A stretch of 64,000 nt of DNA from an uncultured Gemmiger sp. (GTDB lineage: Bacteria > Bacillota > Clostridia > Oscillospirales > Ruminococcaceae), in contig CALXHT010000001.1 of the NCBI GenBank assembly GCA_944388215.1, positions 1 to 64,000 on the forward strand. Reading direction: 5' to 3'. The notes beneath the pieces are model-generated. The model was not told where the DNA came from. It made no database searches and saw nothing but the letters and a program-made list of their open reading frames with translations. This document shows, one piece after another, positions 18,042-26,025 of the stretch. Position 1 is the stretch's first letter. Every line of letters begins with the position of its first letter. The translations under genes and the position numbers were made by a program.

Positions 18042-18920
18042 ATGTATGAACTGATGCAAGTTGCAGGGAACAGCTATTATCTCCAGAGCCCGGCCAAGAT
18101 CGGGCTGTACAAACTCAGCGATACCGATGTCTGCCTGTTTGACAGCGGCAACGACAAGGCCGCCGGGCGGAAGATCCGCCAGCTGCTGGACGCCAACGGC
18201 TGGCACCTCAAGGCCATTTACAACACCCACTCCCACGCCGACCACACCGGCGGCAACCAGTACCTGCAGAACCAGACCGGCTGCAGGATCTATGCCCCGG
18301 GCATCGAGTGCGACTTCACCTGCCATCCGGTGCTGGAACCGGCCTTCCTGTACGGCGGATATCCCTGCAAGGACCTGCGCCACAAGTTCCTCATGGCCCA
18401 GGAGAGCCGCGCCGAACCGCTGACGCCGGAGGTGCTGCCCCAGGGTTTTGAGCTCATCCAACTGCCGGGGCATTTCTTCTCGATGGTGGGTTTCCGCACC
18501 CCCGACGATGTGGTCTACCTGGCGGACTGCCTGTCCAGCAAGGAGACGCTGGACAAATACCAGATCGGTGTGCTCTACGATGTGGGCGCCTATCTGGACA
18601 CGCTGGAAAAGGTCAAGACGATGCAGGCCAGATGCTTTGTGCCGTCCCACGCCGCACCCACCGAGGATATTGCGCCCCTGGCCCAGTACAACATCGACAA
18701 GGTGCAGCAGATCGCCGCCAAGATCCTGGACCTGTGCGCCGCGCCGCTCTGCTTTGAGGAACTGCTGCGCCAGCTGTTTGCCGCCTACGGCCTGACCATG
18801 ACGATGGAGCAGTATGTGCTGGTGGGCAGCACGGTGCGGTCCTATCTCTCCTGGCTGAAGGACACCGGCCGCATCACCGTGCAGTTTGACGACAACCGCC
18901 TGCTCTGGCAGCGGGTATGA
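18042..18920 (+). CDS. Metallo-beta-lactamase-fold hydrolase
   Basis: A 292-residue soluble protein. The metal motif THSHADHTGG gives H63, H65, D67 and H68. Later ligands are plausible in the FTCHPV, LPGHFFSM and YLADCL segments. About 70 C-terminal residues form a winged-helix-like domain (CFEELLRQLFAAYGLTMTMEQYVLVGSTVRSYLSWLKDTG), as in some thioesterase or glyoxalase-like members. Substrate unknown. ATG 18042 is supported by a GGGAGGG site. The next gene starts 15 bases after its stop. Confidence 0.83.
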   Translation: MYELMQVAGNSYYLQSPAKIGLYKLSDTDVCLFDSGNDKAAGRKIRQLLDANGWHLKAIYNTHSHADHTGGNQYLQNQTGCRIYAPGIECDFTCHPVLEPAFLYGGYPCKDLRHKFLMAQESRAEPLTPEVLPQGFELIQLPGHFFSMVGFRTPDDVVYLADCLSSKETLDKYQIGVLYDVGAYLDTLEKVKTMQARCFVPSHAAPTEDIAPLAQYNIDKVQQIAAKILDLCAAPLCFEELLRQLFAAYGLTMTMEQYVLVGSTVRSYLSWLKDTGRITVQFDDNRLLWQRV

Positions 18921-18935
18921 TCGGGGAGGCTGTTT

Positions 18936-19433
18936 ATGAACAAACAGGAAGTGTACGCGTTTCTGGATGCCAAAAACATCTCCCACGAGATCACCGAGCA
19001 CGCCGCTGTATATAATATGGAAGAACTGGCCCAGGTGACGCTGCCCTATCCCGACCGGGACGCCAAGAACCTTTTTGTGCGGGATGACAAGCGCCGCAAT
19101 TATTACCTCATCACCGTCCGGGGGGACAAGCGGGTGAACCTGAAGAAATTCCGCCGCCGCCAGGGCACCAAACCACTGACCTTCGCCTCCCCGGAGGAAC
19201 TGCAGGCCATTCTCGGCCTGATTCCCGGGGCGGTGACGCCCTTCGGCCTGCTCAACGACGAGGAATGCCGGGTACATTTTTATATTGACCGGGATTTCTG
19301 GCAGGGGTCCGGGCTGATCGGGGTGCACCCCAACGACAACACCGCCACCGTCTGGCTGCAGGCGGAGGACCTGGTGGCGCTGCTGCAGGAGCACAGCACC
19401 ACGGTGGACATCGTGGAACTGGGCGAAGCCTGA
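18936..19433 (+). CDS. YbaK/ProX-type tRNA-editing domain protein
   Basis: A 165-residue protein of the YbaK/aminoacyl-tRNA deacylase fold. Marks are HEITEHAAVYNMEEL near the N-terminus, AKNLFVRDDKRRNYYLITVRGDKRVNLKKF in the middle and GLIPGAVTPFGLLND. The pattern fits free-standing ProXp/PrdX proteins, which remove alanine mistakenly loaded on tRNA-Pro. It follows the metallohydrolase gene closely and probably shares its promoter. Confidence 0.85.
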   Translation: MNKQEVYAFLDAKNISHEITEHAAVYNMEELAQVTLPYPDRDAKNLFVRDDKRRNYYLITVRGDKRVNLKKFRRRQGTKPLTFASPEELQAILGLIPGAVTPFGLLNDEECRVHFYIDRDFWQGSGLIGVHPNDNTATVWLQAEDLVALLQEHSTTVDIVELGEA

Positions 19434-19447
19434 AACTGAAATAAATG

Positions 19448-19490
19448 TGCGCCGGGAGAGACCCTTCGTAAGAGGGCCTGTCCCGGCGCA
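19448..19490 (+). terminator. Hairpin after the editing-domain gene, without a U-run
   Basis: TGCGCCGGGA at 19448-19457 pairs perfectly with TCCCGGCGCA at 19481-19490, and an inner CCCT/AGGG pairing lies in the loop. No T-run follows, so it may be a weak or factor-dependent terminator, or a structure in the sigma-factor leader. Confidence 0.45.
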
Positions 19491-19535
19491 TCTTGCTGCC
19501 ACCCGCTGCATAGGCTGGGCCAGGGGGGTGGCGTT

Positions 19536-20237
19536 ATGTTGGAAATTCTGGGCCTGTTTTTGCAGGCGGCGGCCGGGCATGTACTGTACTTCATGCTGCA
19601 TCTGGAGAGCGGTTCCTTCCCGCGGCCGCTTTCACCGGCGAAAGAAAGGGAGGCCTTTGCGGTCCTGCGGGCAGGCGGCGGGGAGGCGGCCGCGGCCCGG
19701 GACCGGCTGATCCGGCACAATCTGCGGCTGGTGGCCCATGTGACGAAGAAATACTATGCGGCCCATGCCTCCCAGGACGATTTGATCTCCATCGGGACCA
19801 TCGGCCTCATCAAGGCGGTGGACACCTATGACCCGGTGCGGGCCAGCAAGTTTTCCAGTTATGCCAGCCGCTGCATTGAAAATGAGCTGCGGATGGAGCT
19901 GCGGCGCGTCCGGCGGGAGGGCACCATGCTCTCGCTGCAGGAGCCGCTGGAGGGCAGCGAAGGGCAGCTGACCCTGGCGGATACGCTGCCCGACCCGGCG
20001 GTGATGGAGGATGCCTGCGAGCAGCGGGCCGACGCGGCCCGCCTGCGCAAGCTGCTGAACACGCTGCCGCCCCGGGAACAGCAGGTGCTGACCCGGCGCT
20101 ACGGCCTGGACGGGCGGCCGCCCTGCACCCAGCAGGAAATCGCCGGGGAGATGGGCATCAGCCGGAGCTATATTTCCCGGCTGGAAAAACGGGCACTGGA
20201 GGCGCTTTCGGCCCGATGGCAGGGGAACGGAAAATGA
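19536..20237 (+). CDS. sigK: Sigma-70 family factor of the SigK sporulation type
   Basis: A 233-residue sigma factor. The start has a short hydrophobic pro-like segment (LEILGLFLQAAAGHVLYFMLHL), as in pro-sigma-K. Region 2 follows with LIRHNLRLVAHVTKKYY and DLISIGTIGLIKAVDTYDP, then SYASRCIENELRMELR. Region 4 reads LPPREQQVLTRRYGLDG and ISRSYISRLEKRALEAL. The match to SigK is strong. The gene is continuous and not split by a skin element. Known SigK controls late mother-cell genes; whether this organism sporulates cannot be seen here. No strong promoter is evident in the short upstream gap. Confidence 0.88.
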   Translation: MLEILGLFLQAAAGHVLYFMLHLESGSFPRPLSPAKEREAFAVLRAGGGEAAAARDRLIRHNLRLVAHVTKKYYAAHASQDDLISIGTIGLIKAVDTYDPVRASKFSSYASRCIENELRMELRRVRREGTMLSLQEPLEGSEGQLTLADTLPDPAVMEDACEQRADAARLRKLLNTLPPREQQVLTRRYGLDGRPPCTQQEIAGEMGISRSYISRLEKRALEALSARWQGNGK

Positions 20238-20457
20238 GCGGAAAATCCATGCGTGAAAATGGAATTATGTGGTGTATCTGTCTGTGTTTTTTAAGGGAGG
20301 ACACTTGCAGAATTCCGAAATAATATGCAAAATTTTGGAATAAACATCCGATGTATCGCTAAAATGGCAAGGCGTTATATGCCTGTGTCGGAAATATGAA
20401 TAAATGTTAAATAATTATTAAATAACAGGAATCGACAACAAAAATGAGCGAAACACA

Positions 20458-20495
20458 TTGACATTTCAACCAAAAGCGGATACTATCTAAGTATC
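20458..20495 (+). promoter_or_regulatory. BlaI-type gene promoter with an operator over the -10 box
   Basis: TTGACA at 20458-20463 and TACTAT at 20481-20486 have a 17-base spacer. GATACT at 20479-20484 and AGTATC at 20490-20495 form a perfect dyad with a five-base centre that covers the -10 box. This is the expected position for autorepression by the BlaI/MecI-type product. The other 220 bases of the upstream gap from 20238 are AT-rich and show no gene. Confidence 0.65.
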
Positions 20496-20520
20496 TTATA
20501 GCGAGGGAGAGTAGACTGTC

Positions 20521-20889
20521 GTGCATCTGACAAAAAGTGAACAGCAGATCATGGAAATCTTCTGGCAGGCGGACCATCCGATGGCCCAGACCGAGGTGGT
20601 TTCCACCTGCGTGGACCGTAAATGGAAAGAGCGTTCGATTTTTTCCATGCTGAACAGCCTGATGGAAAAGGGCGTGCTGAAGGAAGTAGGCTTTGTCCGC
20701 AGCGGCAAGACCTATGCCCGCACCTTTGAGCCGGCCATGTCCCATGCGGAATACCTGGCGGAAGTGATCGTGGAACAGCTTCCGGCGGATCAGTTCCCGG
20801 GACTGTTGGCCGCCCTGCTCAAGAGGGTGGAAATCACGCCGGCCATTCAGAAGGAGCTGCGCGCTGCGGTACGGGAAAATGGCCAGTGA
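20521..20889 (+). CDS. BlaI/MecI/CopY-family repressor
   Basis: A 122-residue winged-helix repressor. The N-terminus HLTKSEQQIMEIFWQADHPM, a recognition helix region WKERSIFSMLNSLMEKG and the wing VGFVRSGKTYARTF match BlaI/MecI. The C-terminal half is the dimerization region. The start is GTG with a GAGGGAG site upstream. No BlaR1-type sensor protease is adjacent and a terminator follows immediately, so the inducer and targets lie elsewhere. Autoregulation is likely from the operator at 20479-20495. Confidence 0.88.
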   Translation: MHLTKSEQQIMEIFWQADHPMAQTEVVSTCVDRKWKERSIFSMLNSLMEKGVLKEVGFVRSGKTYARTFEPAMSHAEYLAEVIVEQLPADQFPGLLAALLKRVEITPAIQKELRAAVRENGQ

Positions 20890-20916
20890 AGAAAATCCAG
20901 CAAGGTGTATGAAAAA

Positions 20917-20950
20917 CAGCCCACCGTAAAATACGGTAGGCTGCTTTTTT
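20917..20950. terminator. Bidirectional terminator between repressor and aminotransferase genes
   Basis: CAGCCCACCGTA at 20917-20928 pairs with TACGGTAGGCTG at 20932-20943 with one mismatch. T6 follows on the plus strand and T5 on the minus strand. Confidence 0.85.
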
Positions 20951-20973
20951 GTTTGTATGGCAATACCAGGGGG

Positions 20974-22146
20974 TCAGCCGCGGGCGATCATGCCGCTGGC
21001 ATCGATGGCGGCCACGGCCTGCCGGATCTTTTCCACCGGCAGGGTCAGGGCGAAGCGCACATAGCCTTCACCGCTGGGACCGAAGCTGGAACCGGGGGTG
21101 CAGATGACGTTGGCCTTCTCGATGAGGGCCAGGCAGAATTCCATGCTGGTCTTGTACCCGGCGGGCACGGGCGCCCAGACAAACATGCTGCCGTGGCTGT
21201 CCGGCACATTCCAGCCGATGCTGCGCAGGCCGCCGCACAGAGCGTCCCGGCGGCGCTGGTATTCGGCGCACTGGCGCTTCACGCCGTCCAGGGGGCCGGT
21301 CAGTGCGGCAATGGCAGCTTTCTGGACGGGCAGGAACATGCCAAAATCGATCTGGGTGCGCAGCTTCTTGCAGGCGGCCACCACGTCGGGGCGGCCCACC
21401 AGGAAGCTGATGCGGGCACCCGTCACGTTGAAGCTCTTGCTCAGGCTGAAGAACTCCACCGCGCAGTCCTCGGCGCCCGGCGTGTTGAAGACGCTGCCGC
21501 CGTGGGCGCCGTCAAAGATGATGTCGCTGTAGGCGTTGTCGTGGACCAGCAGGATGTCGTACTTGCGGCAGAACGCCACGATCTCGGCGTAGAGTTCCGG
21601 CGTGCCGATGCTGCCCACCGGGTTGGCCGGCAGACTGACCAGCATGAGCTTGGCGGCCTTTGCCACCTCCTCCGGAATGGAGGAAACGTCGGGCAGGAAG
21701 TGGTTCTCCTTGGTCAGGTGGTAGTACCAGGGCTTGGCGCCGCCCAGCATGCAGCCGGTCATGAACACCGGGTAGCAGGGGTCGGGCAGCAGCACGGTGT
21801 CGCCGTCGTTGCACAGCGCCAGGCCCAGGTGGCCGATGCCGTCCTGGCTGCCGGAAAAACTCATGACTTTGTCCGGCGTGATGGTGTCCACGCCGAAGCG
21901 GCGCTTGTAGTAATCACAGACGGCCTGCAGCATCTCGGGCAGGTCGCGCAGACTGTACTTCCAGTTCTCGTCGTCCTGCGCTGCATCGATGAGCGCCTGC
22001 TTGATGTGGGCTGCCGGGGCAAAATCCGGCGTGCCCACGCTCAAATTATACAGATGACGGCCCTCTGCCTCCAGGGCGACCTTCTTGTCGTTGAGGGCGG
22101 CGAAGATCTCGGGGCCGAACAGTTCCAACCGATGGGAAAATTCCAT
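20974..22146 (-). CDS. Class I/II PLP-dependent aminotransferase
   Basis: A 390-residue fold-type I aminotransferase. Signatures are YNLSVGTPDF near the N-terminus, SLPANPVGSIG, HDNAYSDIIFDG and the PLP-lysine motif SLSKSFNVTGARISFLVG. It resembles the LL-diaminopimelate/alanine aminotransferase group, but the precise amino acid cannot be read from sequence. Start 22146 is chosen over an upstream codon because it fits the conserved N-terminus and follows a GAGG site. It is transcribed alone from a clear promoter and converges on the repressor gene. Confidence 0.85.
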   Translation of the reverse strand: MEFSHRLELFGPEIFAALNDKKVALEAEGRHLYNLSVGTPDFAPAAHIKQALIDAAQDDENWKYSLRDLPEMLQAVCDYYKRRFGVDTITPDKVMSFSGSQDGIGHLGLALCNDGDTVLLPDPCYPVFMTGCMLGGAKPWYYHLTKENHFLPDVSSIPEEVAKAAKLMLVSLPANPVGSIGTPELYAEIVAFCRKYDILLVHDNAYSDIIFDGAHGGSVFNTPGAEDCAVEFFSLSKSFNVTGARISFLVGRPDVVAACKKLRTQIDFGMFLPVQKAAIAALTGPLDGVKRQCAEYQRRRDALCGGLRSIGWNVPDSHGSMFVWAPVPAGYKTSMEFCLALIEKANVICTPGSSFGPSGEGYVRFALTLPVEKIRQAVAAIDASGMIARG

Positions 22147-22183
22147 GCCAAAAAACCTCGTTTCCAAAGTGGGAATAGACCCT

Positions 22184-22212
22184 ATTATACGCCCGCTTTC
22201 GACTCCTTGCAA
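22184..22212 (-). promoter_or_regulatory. Aminotransferase promoter sharing its -35 box with a divergent promoter
   Basis: On the minus strand TTGCAA (22207-22212) and a perfect TATAAT (22184-22189) are 17 bases apart. The -35 hexamer is its own reverse complement and also serves the plus-strand promoter. Confidence 0.75.
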
Positions 22213-22235
22213 GCCCTGTCGGTTCGTGTTATCAT
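22207..22235 (+). promoter_or_regulatory. Promoter of the small membrane protein gene, sharing the palindromic -35 box
   Basis: TTGCAA at 22207-22212 and TATCAT at 22230-22235 are 17 bases apart. The same six base pairs form the -35 box of the aminotransferase promoter on the other strand. Confidence 0.65.
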
Positions 22236-22271
22236 TAGAAAAATCAAACCTTTTTGTACAGGAGAATCCCT

Positions 22272-22766
22272 ATGGAAAAACACAATCATATGGCGCTGGC
22301 CTATCTTCTGGTGGGCATCTCGGCGGCCGGCCGGGCCCTGCTGGCCATGCCGGAAACCACCCAGCTGCAGGAACTGTCCCTGACGGTGCTGGCGGTGGTG
22401 GGCTATCTGCTGGTTGCCCGCCGCACCGTGCTGCCCCTGGTGTGCGGGGCGGTGCAGATCGTGCTGGAACTGATCCTCTGCGGCAGCCAGAGCGGTGGGG
22501 TCTGGGTATGGCTTCTGCCGCTGCTGCGTTCGGTTGACCTCTGGGTGCTGGTCCTCTCGGCGGTGCTCATGCTGCGCCAGGCCGGGCTGCCCCACCGCCT
22601 GATGCCGGGGGCGGCTGCCGTTCCCCTGGCCGTCTACACCGTGACCCACCAGCTGGGCGGTCCCCTGGCGGTATCCTCGGGGGCGTTCATCCTCTTCAGC
22701 GTGCTGCTTCTGTGGTATGCGGTGCTGATGATCCGTGCCTACAACGCGGCCCGGGCCAAGGAGTGA
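22272..22766 (+). CDS. Small polytopic membrane protein of unknown function
   Basis: A 164-residue protein with about five predicted transmembrane helices and short loops. I recognise no family motif. ATG 22272 has an AGGAGA site seven bases upstream. It precedes the glycan locus but has its own promoter, and the next gene has another, so co-function is not implied. Confidence 0.7.
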   Translation: MEKHNHMALAYLLVGISAAGRALLAMPETTQLQELSLTVLAVVGYLLVARRTVLPLVCGAVQIVLELILCGSQSGGVWVWLLPLLRSVDLWVLVLSAVLMLRQAGLPHRLMPGAAAVPLAVYTVTHQLGGPLAVSSGAFILFSVLLLWYAVLMIRAYNAARAKE

Positions 22767-22774
22767 GCCGGAGG

Positions 22775-22803
22775 TTGTAGAATCGGGCCGAATATGGTAT
22801 ACT
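22775..22803 (+). promoter_or_regulatory. Promoter of the surface-glycan operon
   Basis: TTGTAG at 22775-22780 and TATACT at 22798-22803 are 17 bases apart, about 38 bases before the first start site. The seven genes downstream overlap or are tightly spaced up to the terminator at 29225. Confidence 0.65.
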
Positions 22804-22846
22804 GCTTATAATTGTTGAATCTATGCCCAGGAAAGAAGGCTTATCT

Positions 22847-23977
22847 ATGATTCCTTTCAACGTACCCCCCTGTGTCGGGGACGAGATCGAGTATGTGAAA
22901 CAGGCTATCGAATCCCACAAGATCTGTGGCGACGGTGCCTTTACCAAGGAGTGCAACGCCTGGATGGAGGAGCGCTTCGGCGCCCAGAAGGTGCTGCTGA
23001 CCACCAGCGGCACCACCGCGCTGGACATGGCCATGCTGCTGTGCGGCCTGGAGCCGGGGGATGAGGTCATCCTGCCCAGCTACACCTTCTCCAGCACGGC
23101 CACGTCGGCGGTGCTGGCCGGGGCCAGGCTGGTGTTTGTGGACATCCGTCCCGACACGATGAACATCGACGAGACCAAGATCGAGGCGGCCATCACCGAC
23201 CGCACCAAGGTCATCATCGTCATGCACTATGCGGGCGTCGCCTGCGAGATGGACACCATCCTGGATATTGCCCACCGCCACAACCTGATGGTGGTGGAGG
23301 ATGCGGCCCAGGGCGTCATGAGCACCTACAAGGGCAAGGCGCTGGGCACCATCGGCGACTTCGGCTGCTATTCCTTCCATGAGACCAAGAACTACTCCAT
23401 GGGCGAGGGCGGCGCGCTGGTCATCAACAACCCCGACTACAACGAGCGGGCCGAGATCCTGCGGGAGAAGGGCACCAACCGTGCCAAGTTCTTCCGCGGC
23501 CAGGTGGACAAGTACACCTGGGTGGACTTCGGCGACAGCTACCTGCCCAGCGAGCTGAACGCGGCCTACCTGTGGGCGCAGCTGCTCCATGCCGACGAAA
23601 TCAACGACAACCGCATGGCCACCTGGAATGCCTACCGGGCGGCCTTCACGCCGCTGGCCCAGGCCGGCAAGGTGGAGATGCAGACCATCCCCGAAGGGTG
23701 TGTACACAACGCCCACATGTTCTACCTCAAGTGCAAGGACCTGGAGGAGCGCACCGCACTGATCCGCTACCTCAAGGACAACGGCATCCTGGCGGTGTTC
23801 CACTATATTCCGCTGCACTCCGCCCCGGCGGGCCGCAAGTTCGGCCGCTTTGACGGCGAGGACCGCTATACCACCAAGGAGAGCGAGCGTCTGGTACGGC
23901 TGCCGCTCTACTACGGCATGACCGAAGAGGACCGCAACAAGGTCATCCAGCGGGTCCTTGCGTTCTATGCGCAGTAA
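22847..23977 (+). CDS. wecE: dTDP-4-amino-4,6-dideoxygalactose transaminase (WecE/RffA type)
   Basis: A 376-residue DegT/DnrJ/EryC1-family PLP enzyme that converts a dTDP-4-keto-6-deoxyhexose to the 4-amino sugar using glutamate. Near-verbatim enterobacterial WecE blocks are visible: MIPFNVPP, DIRPDTMNIDET, HYAGVACEMDTI, VVEDAAQGVMSTYKG, FHETKNY (PLP lysine), REKGTNR and FRGQVDKYTW. ATG 22847 aligns with the WecE start and has an AAGAAGG site. It heads an operon with an acetyltransferase and lipid-linked sugar genes, so the product is likely dTDP-Fuc4N for a surface glycan. The nucleotide-sugar steps before it are not in the window. Confidence 0.92.
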   Translation: MIPFNVPPCVGDEIEYVKQAIESHKICGDGAFTKECNAWMEERFGAQKVLLTTSGTTALDMAMLLCGLEPGDEVILPSYTFSSTATSAVLAGARLVFVDIRPDTMNIDETKIEAAITDRTKVIIVMHYAGVACEMDTILDIAHRHNLMVVEDAAQGVMSTYKGKALGTIGDFGCYSFHETKNYSMGEGGALVINNPDYNERAEILREKGTNRAKFFRGQVDKYTWVDFGDSYLPSELNAAYLWAQLLHADEINDNRMATWNAYRAAFTPLAQAGKVEMQTIPEGCVHNAHMFYLKCKDLEERTALIRYLKDNGILAVFHYIPLHSAPAGRKFGRFDGEDRYTTKESERLVRLPLYYGMTEEDRNKVIQRVLAFYAQ

Positions 23978-25460
23978 GTCCTTCTGGCTGGGCGCGGCGG
24001 CTACCCTGGCTGCCGCGCTGGCCTTTTTGCTGCTTTACGAGTGGCTGGTTTACAAGGTGCCGGTCACCGGCATCTACCTGCCCGCCAGCTCCTGGAGCGA
24101 CGAGGTGGTCTACAGCAAGCAGCTGTCGGCGGTGGTGGAATACGGAGCACCCCAGGGGTACTTCGGCTTCAACGAATCCCACGCCGATATCGGCACCTTT
24201 GCAGCCTGGGGTCCGGCCATCTTCTGGCTGTACGCCATCCCCGGCTTTTTCCTCCGGGGGCAGAACGCCTTTCTCTGGTGTAACCTGTTTTTTGTGGCGG
24301 CGGGCTGGCTGGTCTTTGCCCGGGCGGCCCGGCTCAAAGCCTGGCAGCAGGCGGCCTTCGGCGTGGTGCTGGCCTGCCTGAATGCCCCGGTGCGCTATGT
24401 CTTCTCCGCCATGCAGGAGCCGCTGCACTACGCTTTGGTGCTGGCCATCACCGGCACGGCGGTGCTGGTGCGTAAAACCGGCCGCAAACCGGCCTGGGCA
24501 GCTTTGTGCATCCTCTGCGCCGCGGCCACCCTGGCCCGGCCCTATAACGCCGTCTACTGGCTCTATCCGCTGGTGCTGGCCTGGCCCCGCCGGCGGGCTT
24601 TGCTGCGTTGCGGGGCGGGGGCGCTGGCTTCGCTGGCGGTGACGCTTGTGCTGATGGCCAAGTTCTACGCGCCCTATTTCTTTACCAATGTGGATACCGC
24701 GCCGCTCAAGATGCTGGCCCACCTGCAGGTGTTCTCGGCAGTCCGCTACACGGCGGACAAACTGGGCACCGCCTTCACCCAGGTGGGGCAGGAGATCGCC
24801 GGGGCGCTGCGGGGCGAGGGCGGCGGCTACTATTTGATTTTTTTGCTGCTGCTGGCGGTGACGCTGGTCTGCCTTCTGTGGGACTGGCACCACAAGCGGC
24901 CGTTCTTCTGGAAGGGCTGTGCCGCAGCGGCCGCGCTGGTGATCTTTTTTGCCCTGATGCTGATGTACCGCACGGCGGAGGCCTCCCGCCACACGCTGGT
25001 GCTGGACATTCTGCTGCTGGCGGCGCTGGTGCTGGAAAGTCCGCGTCCCGCCCTGGGCACGGCGGCGGTGACGCTGACGCTGACGGCGGCGGGCATTCTG
25101 GGGCTGACCGCTTCGGGCGGCTTCGGCATGCCCGGCTGGCATGAAGCCATCGCCACAGAGAGCATCCAGCTCACCGCGGCCCTCACCCAGAGCCAGGCGG
25201 CCGTGGAGAGTGACGACCCCTGGGACCACACGGTGGCCTATTCCTTCGGGGATGCGGCCCATGTGGGCATGCTCTACGCCGTGCCGGACGGCATGGGGCT
25301 GCAGTTTGACGAGGCAGCCTACCTGGAGGATGAAAGCCATGCCATCCGGTCACGTTATATGATGACATCCCCGGGCAGCGGGGTGGAAGCCCGGCTGCTG
25401 GACGAGGGATGGACGCTCCTGTACCAGGGGCAGTATTGTACCGTGTATGAGCGGGGATAA
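23967..25460 (+). CDS. GT-C-like polytopic membrane glycosyltransferase, paralog 1
   Basis: A 497-residue membrane protein with about ten helices. The first extracellular loop carries an acidic DE pair in SSWSDEVVYSKQL, then GYFGFNESHADIGTFAAWGPAIFWLYAIPG. This matches GT-C enzymes, which use polyprenyl-phosphate sugars outside the membrane. It shares the same layout and many residues with the protein from 26022, so the two are paralogs. Its ATG overlaps the transaminase end by 11 bases. The acceptor is unknown; a cell-wall glycopolymer is likely. Confidence 0.68.
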   Translation: MRSKSFWLGAAATLAAALAFLLLYEWLVYKVPVTGIYLPASSWSDEVVYSKQLSAVVEYGAPQGYFGFNESHADIGTFAAWGPAIFWLYAIPGFFLRGQNAFLWCNLFFVAAGWLVFARAARLKAWQQAAFGVVLACLNAPVRYVFSAMQEPLHYALVLAITGTAVLVRKTGRKPAWAALCILCAAATLARPYNAVYWLYPLVLAWPRRRALLRCGAGALASLAVTLVLMAKFYAPYFFTNVDTAPLKMLAHLQVFSAVRYTADKLGTAFTQVGQEIAGALRGEGGGYYLIFLLLLAVTLVCLLWDWHHKRPFFWKGCAAAAALVIFFALMLMYRTAEASRHTLVLDILLLAALVLESPRPALGTAAVTLTLTAAGILGLTASGGFGMPGWHEAIATESIQLTAALTQSQAAVESDDPWDHTVAYSFGDAAHVGMLYAVPDGMGLQFDEAAYLEDESHAIRSRYMMTSPGSGVEARLLDEGWTLLYQGQYCTVYERG

Positions 25461-25476
25461 GAGAGGAATGAATCGT

Positions 25477-26025
25477 ATGCAGGAACTTCCCATCCTGACC
25501 GGGCAGCTGGTGGTGCTGCGTCCCATCACCGATGCCGACACCGACCGCATCGTGGCCTGGCGCAACACGCCGTCGGTGATGCAGAATTTCATCTTCCGCG
25601 AGAAGTTTACCCCCGAGATGCACCGCAACTGGCTGGCCACCAAGGTGGCCACCGGACAGGTGGTGCAGTATATCATCGAGGACAAAGCCACCGGCCAGCC
25701 GGTGGGGTCTGTCTACTACCGGGATGTGAACCACGCCTACCACAGTGCCGAGTATGGCATCTTCATCGGGGAGGAGTCCGCCCGGGGCAAGGGCTTCGGC
25801 ACCGAGACCGCCCGTCTGTTCACGGCCTTCGGCTTTGAGACGCTCCATCTGCACCGCATCAGTCTGCGGCTGCTGGCGGAGAATCTGCCCGCCCGCCGCA
25901 GCTACGAGAAAGCCGGGTTTGTGCTGGAGGGCACCTTCCGGGACATGGTGGTGCTGGACGGGCGCTACCGCGATGTGGTGTTCATGGCCAGGCTGGCCGG
26001 GGAGGGCCAGGGAGGACCGGCATGA
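25477..26025 (+). CDS. GNAT-family N-acetyltransferase, probable amino-sugar acetylation
   Basis: A 182-residue GNAT protein of the RimJ/RimL type. It has VLRPITDADTDRIVAWRN at the N-terminus, then YGIFIGEESARGKGFGTETARL (acetyl-CoA loop) and ENLPARRSYEKAGFVLEG. GNAT enzymes with this layout acetylate nucleotide 4-amino sugars in PseH/WecD-like pathways. Next to WecE it probably makes dTDP-Fuc4NAc, but this is inference. ATG 25477 has GAGAGG ten bases upstream; ATG 25468 is an alternative. It overlaps the next gene by four bases (ATGA). Confidence 0.75.
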   Translation: MQELPILTGQLVVLRPITDADTDRIVAWRNTPSVMQNFIFREKFTPEMHRNWLATKVATGQVVQYIIEDKATGQPVGSVYYRDVNHAYHSAEYGIFIGEESARGKGFGTETARLFTAFGFETLHLHRISLRLLAENLPARRSYEKAGFVLEGTFRDMVVLDGRYRDVVFMARLAGEGQGGPA

